From the NCBI GenBank assembly GCA_003154095.1, contig PMCK01000251.1:1-37139 (forward strand): a DNA stretch of 37,139 nt, written 5' to 3'. Shown one piece after another: positions 32,190-37,139 of the stretch (position 1 is its first letter; each line of letters opens with the position of its first letter). Source of the stretch: Myxococcales bacterium (GTDB lineage Bacteria; Myxococcota_A; Polyangia; Polyangiales; Polyangiaceae). Both the position numbers and the translations under genes were made by a program. The notes beneath the pieces were generated by a model. The model was not told the DNA's origin. It did no database searches and saw nothing but the letters and a program-made list of their open reading frames with translations.

Positions 32190-32408
32190 TCAGCCCGTGT
32201 GCACTCGACTCGTGTACTCAGCGTACGCCTTGGCCAGCGATCGGTCCGTGATGAACGAAAAGGTTGCTGGCTGGATCGCCTGCGGGTGCTTGGCCCGGGG
32301 CGAGTTCAATGCTTTGAGCATGTTGTCCACGATTGAAAACACACCTCCGCGCTTGGCTCGGCCCTTCGCGTAAATTGCGGCGCCATGCGCTAGAGACAGG
32401 TTACGCAA
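32190..32408 (-). pseudogene. Possible gene fragment
   Basis: A minus-strand frame of 72 codons with a believable mixed composition (LSLAHGAAIYAKGRAK...VFSIVDNMLKALNS...FSFITDRSLAKAYAEYTSR). It is open upstream to ~32460 but has only a TTG start and no ribosome site. It may be a piece of a decayed gene; not recognised. Confidence 0.25.
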
Positions 32409-32511
32409 TCGTGAGCGCTGCGCTAGCGAACGGCGAAAGTCAAGTTCATGCAGTGGGGCGAATCATGCAGGCTTTTCCTTCTCAAAGGCACGAGTAGCGT
32501 TGCCAGCGTGC

Positions 32512-33102
32512 TCACTCGCGCTTTCGGCGCGGGGTATCTGACTCGCCACGGACAGAAGTAGTTGGCTCAGCGTCATCCAAGACTACACGCGTATGGCGCT
32601 CGATATTGGGCGGCACCACAGGAAGCCCGTCATCGAGATCCAGCTCGCGAGCATTCGAGCGAACGCGCTGTTTCATTTCGCGGCGCCCGTCGAGACTGCG
32701 AAGCTGCTCGAGATGGTACTGTTGATGTTGCCGACTCGGGAACAGAACCGCCCACAAATGTGACGCGAGCCCGATACCCCAGCCAAGTGCGGGAAAGACA
32801 GCCCAAGGGAAATGCGTTGTCAATACGTTGATGGTTACCAACAATGCGTTGACCATAACGTAAGGGATCAAATGTGCAACGAACCCCCGCCACTGATCGC
32901 GACGCAATTCCATCAGTTCAGTGCGCTCACTGCGTTCAGCAGCGATCTCGATAGCGGCGGTTTCGATTGCGTCTTCCGGAATTCCAATTTCGCGCGCCGC
33001 AGCCAAGAGATCCTCGTGAGCCAACTCCCCGTGGTCCTCTCGCTCGATGGCGCGCCCTAGGATTGCATCCACTTCCTGTCGACTGTATTTACGCTGGGCC
33101 AT
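32512..33102 (-). CDS. 2TM-domain protein
   Basis: A 196-residue protein from ATG 33102; the frame open to 33294 has no features upstream of this. The N-terminal ~60 residues (MAQRKYSRQEVDAILGRAIERE..., LAAAREIGIPEDAIETAAIEI) look like a SHOCT/DUF1707-style helical domain. The 2TM domain follows: FVAHLIPYVMVNALLVTINVLTTHFPWAVFPALGWGIGLASHLWAVL (~80-125), with the typical F-x-x-H-x-x-x-Y...N and WPxxxxxxGWGIGLxxH pattern. A basic, charged tail follows. Such proteins are found in many bacteria, sometimes fused to histidine kinases; function unknown. Confidence 0.8.
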   Translation of the reverse strand: MAQRKYSRQEVDAILGRAIEREDHGELAHEDLLAAAREIGIPEDAIETAAIEIAAERSERTELMELRRDQWRGFVAHLIPYVMVNALLVTINVLTTHFPWAVFPALGWGIGLASHLWAVLFPSRQHQQYHLEQLRSLDGRREMKQRVRSNARELDLDDGLPVVPPNIERHTRVVLDDAEPTTSVRGESDTPRRKRE

Positions 33103-33559
33103 GGCAATGGGGTTTAGATTGGGGTGATCGTGAAACCGACAGCTGTTTGGGGCAAGTCGACATCTCGATCTACCGTGTTTCAGTGTAATCAGGGGCGCGC
33201 TTGACGTTTGGGTTGCCGGAGCCACAGGGCTCATTGTGCGTTGAGATGGCAACGCGTGGGCCCTGTCCGAACGTGGCACCAAGCGCTCGCTCACTACCGA
33301 AATTGACGGGGCCGCGGGGAGTCGCGGCAGGTGCTGAGGCTGCTGCAGGTGCAGATGCAGATGCCGAAGCCACTGCAGGCCCTGCCCCCGCCGCAGGTGC
33401 CGTTGCCGCGGCAGGTGCCGCCGCGGCCGCAGATGCAGCTGCTGATGCCATGTTGCCTCCCTCTCGTCTATTTGTGTGGAACTTGGCGCACTTGCATTAC
33501 AGAATACCGCCGAACGAATTGCGCATCCAAGGAAGCGATGTTCGCAGTAGGGTCAATTT
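33103..33559. other. Spacer with repeat tract G
   Basis: A ~457-bp divergent spacer between the 2TM and AraC genes, holding tract G. A plus-strand frame (33201-33563) is open through the tract and is Ala-rich, but its other residues are not recognisable. Confidence 0.35.
33321..33450 (+). repeat. G-N-N triplet repeat tract G
   Basis: GTCGCGGCAGGTGCTGAGGC (close to tracts B and D), then GCAGATGCAGATGCC, GCCGCAGGTGCCGTTGCC and GCGGCAGGTGCC. It shares a ~21-bp stretch around AGGTGCCGTTGCCGCGGCAG with tract A. The plus frame encodes Ala, Gly, Asp and Val only. Confidence 0.75.
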
Positions 33560-34552
33560 GTGAAAACACCGAGACCGTCACCACCGAAGTCGTCGCAATG
33601 GCAGCGCCGGTATGACCAGGTGCTTACTTCTGACGTCGTTGCAGGCAAAATGCCCGGACCTCGTCCTCCGCCTGAGTGGGCTCCTGCCCTGAGTCAGCTC
33701 ACGAAGGTATCTCGCTCACCGACACTGGCCCCGTCGTGGTGGACGCCAGGGACGGCATTCTTTGGCAGTATCGAGACTCGGGCCGATCCGAGCAGTTACT
33801 ACTGGGACGGCATGAAGCGTCTGGGTCGCAGGGACCATCCGCTGTTTTTCTTTCAATTCACTTTGGCAGGTTGGGGACAATTCGAGCTCTATGGTCAGCC
33901 GCCGCGGCAGATTTCTCCGGGCACTGGATTTTTCGCGATTTTACCTTCGAAACATCGCTACTACTTACCGGAGGATTCGCCGGGATGGACCTTTGGTTGG
34001 ATTGGCATCTATCACCCGTACTTGCTTACACGAGTCATCAAGCAAGTTGCAGCGACTGGTCCAATTATCGAGATGCCACCTGATTCAGCCCTGACTGCAA
34101 GTGCATTGCGCCTTGTGTGCGGCGCCATCAAGAAGGACTTTCGCGATCGATACGACGTGGAACTGGCACTGTTCGAGTTCCTTTTGGCCTACGAACGCCA
34201 AGCACACGAAGCCAGCGATAGTTCCGGTGAACGCAAGCGGCTGCTCGAAGAAGTCCGGGCGCGAATTGTTGCAAGCTTGCCCAATGCGCTCAGCGTCGAC
34301 TCGCTTGCCACCGAATACGGTATGAGTCGCAGCCACTTCAGCCACTTCTTTCGGGCACGCACGGGAATGACACCGGCACGGTTCGCGACCGAGGTGCGGA
34401 TTCATGAAGCGACGCGAATGCTGCTCAATAGTCACGCAGCACTAAAACAGGTCGCCGACGCGTGCGGGTTCGCTAACGCCAACCATTTCTGTAAGGTCTT
34501 TCGTCGGTTCCAACATCTCAGTCCGGCGTCATACCGAAATGCGGTTCGGTAG
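33560..34552 (+). CDS. AraC-family transcription regulator
   Basis: A 330-residue regulator from GTG 33560. The N-terminal ~200 residues form a cupin-like ligand domain (FFFQFTLAGWGQFELYG, ISPGTGFFAILPSKHRYYLPED...WTFGWIGIYHP), as in the AraC effector-binding class. The C-terminal two helix-turn-helix units are clear: LSVDSLATEYGMSRSHFSHFFRARTGMTPARFATEVRIHEATRML (~248-292), then ALKQVADACGFANANHFCKVFRRFQHLSPASYRNAV (~298-329). It probably binds a small molecule, and its target is unknown. The stop is followed at once by tract H. Confidence 0.9.
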   Translation: MKTPRPSPPKSSQWQRRYDQVLTSDVVAGKMPGPRPPPEWAPALSQLTKVSRSPTLAPSWWTPGTAFFGSIETRADPSSYYWDGMKRLGRRDHPLFFFQFTLAGWGQFELYGQPPRQISPGTGFFAILPSKHRYYLPEDSPGWTFGWIGIYHPYLLTRVIKQVAATGPIIEMPPDSALTASALRLVCGAIKKDFRDRYDVELALFEFLLAYERQAHEASDSSGERKRLLEEVRARIVASLPNALSVDSLATEYGMSRSHFSHFFRARTGMTPARFATEVRIHEATRMLLNSHAALKQVADACGFANANHFCKVFRRFQHLSPASYRNAVR

Positions 34553-34606
34553 GCGCCGCCGATGCCGCCGATGCAGCCGCTGGAGCAGCAACCGCCACAG
34601 CGCCGC
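34550..34606 (+). repeat. G-N-N triplet repeat tract H (short)
   Basis: GCCGCCGATGCCGCCGATGC then GCCGCTGGAGCAGCAACCGC: Ala/Asp/Gly codons on the plus strand, immediately at the AraC stop and in frame with the macroglobulin gene downstream. Degenerate compared with A-D. Confidence 0.5.
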
Positions 34607-34725
34607 GTGCGCTCGGTGAGCACGAGGGCCGGGTCGCTGCACACAATGCAGCGCGAATACTTCGAATTGTGGCCCTGGTCGGGAACCCTCGACTGCGGAC
34701 GGGTGTCAGCACACGATGTGTGAGC

Positions 34726-37139
34726 ATGATGTCATCTTCGGTACGGCCATTCGTTCGTGGTCTCGCGCTGCTGGGTTTGCTGGTGGCTTCGTGCTTAGTG
34801 GGAGAGACGCCGCCCCGAGTGACACCCTCCCGATCACTGGGCGTTGAGCGTTTGGTACCGCCATTGCGCAGTCTGGCGGACCGGCGTCCGCTGGGCGTCG
34901 AGTTCGCCTCGCCGCGCGGTGAAACGGGCAGCGACGTAGATATCGTCCTTGTATTCAATAAATCGATGCGGAGTCTCGAGTTCTACGATCCCCAGGCCCT
35001 ATCGCCCGTAAGCCTGACCCCGAGTGTCGCCGGGCACTGGGAATGGATTGGAGTGCGTGCATTACACTTCGTGCCAGCCTCGTGGATTGTGCCACGCGCC
35101 ACGGAGTTCAAAGTGGTGGTTCCAGCCGGAACCCGTGCGGTCGACGGGAGCCAGCTGGCTCAGCCTTATGAACTAGATTTTCAGACCCCACGTCCCAGCG
35201 TTGAGTCCGTCGAGATCGAGAACAAGCCGAACGGCGTAATTACACTGCATTTGGACCAGAAAGCCAGCGTGGATGAAGTCCAGCACGCATTGCACTTGAC
35301 CCTATCGACGGGTGGAAAGACTGTCGACGTTCCGTTCAAGACTCGACAAGCCAGCGGCGGCAAAGGATTCGACCTCATCCCCTTGCAGCCGCTCCCCCGT
35401 GACGTCGCCGTCGCGGTTTCGGTGGATGGGCGGCTTCATTCCGCAGAAGGGCCGCGAACGCTAGGCGAGCCCTGGCACGGATCAGTCCACACCTATGGCC
35501 CGCTTAAGATTCATGGTGAGTGCAACGGAAAAGACGCGGACGAAGACGAGCCCGCCGAGCGCACCAAGAGCACCGACGGAATGTGTTCGTGGGGCGAGAT
35601 TTCGCTCAAGTTCAGCAGCCCGGTATACGCCAAAGACGTGATGCGTGCCGTGTCGATCGTACCTAGCGTCGAACTCGAGCCGCTCGATACCTCTGATGGC
35701 GAGCCGACACAAGAGGTGGCACTTCGCGCGAGCTTTGCTCCAGGGGGCCAATATTCCGTTCGCATCTCGCCAGGCAGTAGCAGCCGCAATGGCAAGCGCG
35801 GCCTGCGGGACGCCTACGGGGAGGCGCTATTGATGCCCTGGTCTCAAAATTTCCGGTTTCGCCCGGAGCCCGAAGTGGACACAATGCCACGAGCCTGGAT
35901 TGCAGCCAGTGGCTCCGTTATCGACACAAAACCACCGACCGCAGTGGACGCTTTTGCAACGAAACTTTCAGAACTCGGCGTTACGACTGCGCCGTTATCA
36001 TTGCCACAATACGTTTCTTTCTGGAACAGCGGCGCGACCAGTGAGGTTAACTCTATTGTGGGTGCCAAGCACTGGACGGTGCCTTTGCCACCCGCCAAAA
36101 CGAGTAAGATCCCCATTGCACTCGACGGCTTGTTGAGTGAGTCGGGACACGAGAGCCGAGGTGCCATCATCGCGCTCGACGACAACGGCAAACAGCTTGC
36201 AACTTGGATGGCCCACGTCACCGATCTCGGGCTCACCACCGTATCGACACCCTTTGACAGGCTCGCGTGGGTGACTCACTTGTCAACGGGTGCGCCCATC
36301 GCGGGTGTTACGGTCGATTTCATGTCGGGCGCGACTGGACCCGTGAGTTCGACGGGAATGACCAACGCGGACGGTTTCTTCTACGATTCGACGACCGAGC
36401 CGCGCACGCTGCCGAACAGCGTTTCCGCTCGCCAGCAGGACGCTTGGACCCACGCCCATAGCGATTACACGCCCGCTCTGCCTGACATGGGAACCGCTTC
36501 GATGTTCACCAATCAGGGCATTTATCGACCCGGAGAAACGGTTCGAATCAAGGGGATCGTGCGAGCCTACGGCCGCGCCGGCATCGAGATTCCGAAGGAA
36601 CGAACCGTTTCCGTGAGTATCGATTCATATGATCGTCCGGCGGAAGCAAACTTGTCGCCAAAGCTCGACGACTTCGGTGCGTACTCGACTTCCTGGATCA
36701 TTCCGGCTAGCGCCAAGGTCGGTTTTCGCTTCATCAAATCCTGCTCGACGGTGTGGGGAAAGCCTGTTTGCAGCCATGCGCGGATTCGAGTCGCGGAATT
36801 TCGGCCGCCTGAGTTTCTGGTCGATGCAAGTGCCGAGCGTGAGGAGTACATTCGCGGCGACACAGTGCGCTGCAATGCGGAGGCTCGGCTCTTGCTCGGA
36901 ATGCCGCTGCGCGATGGGCTCATCGAATGGGAGTCGAGTTCGTACTCCGCATTCGTGCAACCGCCGAGTGACGAAAGGTACTTCTGGAGCGGCGCGGGAG
37001 GCAGCCTGAATCATCCGGAACGCGACAGCCACAAAGCAACCGCGAAGCTTAGCCGAGCCGGGACCCATGTCATGCAGCACAAGCTCAGCCCGGGTGAAGC
37101 CGGCGACCCCGCCGTGCGCTGGACATGCCAAGCAGGTGT
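34726..37139 (+). CDS. Bacterial alpha-2-macroglobulin, N-terminal part
   Basis: The frame runs off the window end, so only ~804 residues are seen; full members have ~1500-2000. ATG 34726 or 34729 gives a lipoprotein signal, SSSVRPFVRGLALLGLLVASC, with lipobox VASC. The family shows in the early VEFASPRGETGSDVDIVLVFNKSM strand, repeated Ig-like MG domains, and FTNQGIYRPGETVRIKGIVR (Tyr600, Arg601, Pro602, Gly603), the MG2-type motif of this family. The bait region and any thioester lie outside the window. In other bacteria such proteins trap proteases in the periplasm and often pair with a PbpC-like gene. Confidence 0.85.
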   Translation, partial: MMSSSVRPFVRGLALLGLLVASCLVGETPPRVTPSRSLGVERLVPPLRSLADRRPLGVEFASPRGETGSDVDIVLVFNKSMRSLEFYDPQALSPVSLTPSVAGHWEWIGVRALHFVPASWIVPRATEFKVVVPAGTRAVDGSQLAQPYELDFQTPRPSVESVEIENKPNGVITLHLDQKASVDEVQHALHLTLSTGGKTVDVPFKTRQASGGKGFDLIPLQPLPRDVAVAVSVDGRLHSAEGPRTLGEPWHGSVHTYGPLKIHGECNGKDADEDEPAERTKSTDGMCSWGEISLKFSSPVYAKDVMRAVSIVPSVELEPLDTSDGEPTQEVALRASFAPGGQYSVRISPGSSSRNGKRGLRDAYGEALLMPWSQNFRFRPEPEVDTMPRAWIAASGSVIDTKPPTAVDAFATKLSELGVTTAPLSLPQYVSFWNSGATSEVNSIVGAKHWTVPLPPAKTSKIPIALDGLLSESGHESRGAIIALDDNGKQLATWMAHVTDLGLTTVSTPFDRLAWVTHLSTGAPIAGVTVDFMSGATGPVSSTGMTNADGFFYDSTTEPRTLPNSVSARQQDAWTHAHSDYTPALPDMGTASMFTNQGIYRPGETVRIKGIVRAYGRAGIEIPKERTVSVSIDSYDRPAEANLSPKLDDFGAYSTSWIIPASAKVGFRFIKSCSTVWGKPVCSHARIRVAEFRPPEFLVDASAEREEYIRGDTVRCNAEARLLLGMPLRDGLIEWESSSYSAFVQPPSDERYFWSGAGGSLNHPERDSHKATAKLSRAGTHVMQHKLSPGEAGDPAVRWTCQAG

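Larger units (their letters stand above)
31921..32511. other. Spacer with repeat tract F and a possible gene fragment
   Basis: A ~590-bp spacer. A small TGTCGC-AA-GCGACA hairpin lies near 32010, tract F at 32079-32146, and an unrecognised minus-strand frame at 32190-32408. No intact gene was recognised. Confidence 0.35.

Noticed and set aside
17703-32469. GGGGCGAATCATGC present at both ends of this span
   Set aside because: A 14-base match is expected by chance a few times in a window of this size.
33201-33563. 120-codon Ala-rich frame through tract G
   Set aside because: It stays open because of the triplet repeat. The flanking residues are not protein-like, there is no ribosome site, and the end overlaps the AraC start.
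28645-34606. CRISPR array as an explanation of the repeat tracts
   Set aside because: There are no constant repeats alternating with unique spacers of fixed length and no cas genes. The tracts are degenerate triplets.

Overview
The window looks like chromosomal DNA of a Myxococcota (Polyangia-like) bacterium. This is inferred from gene content, because no rRNA or other marker gene is present. Supporting signs are a lipoprotein with a Thr-Gly-Gly-rich linker, a transmembrane Ser/Thr kinase, an RCC1-repeat lipoprotein, a plant-type phosphofructokinase, a STAS-like protein overlapping a histidine kinase, an ECF sigma operon with a TPR-like membrane protein, and a large alpha-2-macroglobulin. Both ends are cut: a glutamate-cysteine ligase loses its start on the left and the macroglobulin loses its end on the right.

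Layout. 1-16.6 kb is mostly ordinary, densely coding DNA: glutamate-cysteine ligase, a DUF1345 membrane protein, a degenerate short pyruvate kinase-like protein, a pair of cNMP-binding membrane proteins, a surface lipoprotein, the ribosome rescue factor ArfB, a metal/envelope-stress cluster (Spy/CpxP-like protein, OmpR-type regulator, histidine kinase, TPR-like protein), a plant-type 6-phosphofructokinase, an Hsp70-like ATPase, a peroxiredoxin, YqgE/AlgH, a formylglycine-enzyme-fold protein and a 57-residue two-cluster ferredoxin. 16.8-28.4 kb mixes housekeeping and accessory genes: a START-like protein, a PIN-domain toxin-antitoxin pair between two copies of a G-rich repeat, a four-helix-bundle (S23-like) gene behind a cloverleaf-forming sequence, an Hcp-like protein with a signal peptide, a STAS-like/histidine-kinase pair, a Ser/Thr kinase and the ECF sigma operon.

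28.6-34.6 kb is the strangest part. Short genes (DUF6151-type zinc protein, RCC1 lipoprotein, small ABM-like protein, 2TM protein, AraC regulator) are separated by long spacers, and every spacer holds at least one tract of related G-N-N triplet sequence (Ala/Gly/Val codons when read on the + strand). I count eight tracts, all in the same orientation whatever the strand of the neighbours. Two of them share an identical 65-bp block. One starts a 40-codon Ala-rich mini-ORF behind a ribosome site, and one runs into a headless remnant of a surface-protein gene. I rank this dispersed repeat family as the best candidate for something undescribed. The G-rich inverted repeat plus cloverleaf/S23 locus at 17.9-19.7 kb comes second.

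Functional themes are envelope and stress sensing (two histidine kinases, an ECF sigma, a Ser/Thr kinase, AraC), redox and thiol chemistry (GshA, peroxiredoxin, ferredoxin), a glycolysis-like pair (PFK and a PK-like protein) and surface or secreted proteins. No tRNA, rRNA, CRISPR array, transposase or phage gene was seen.
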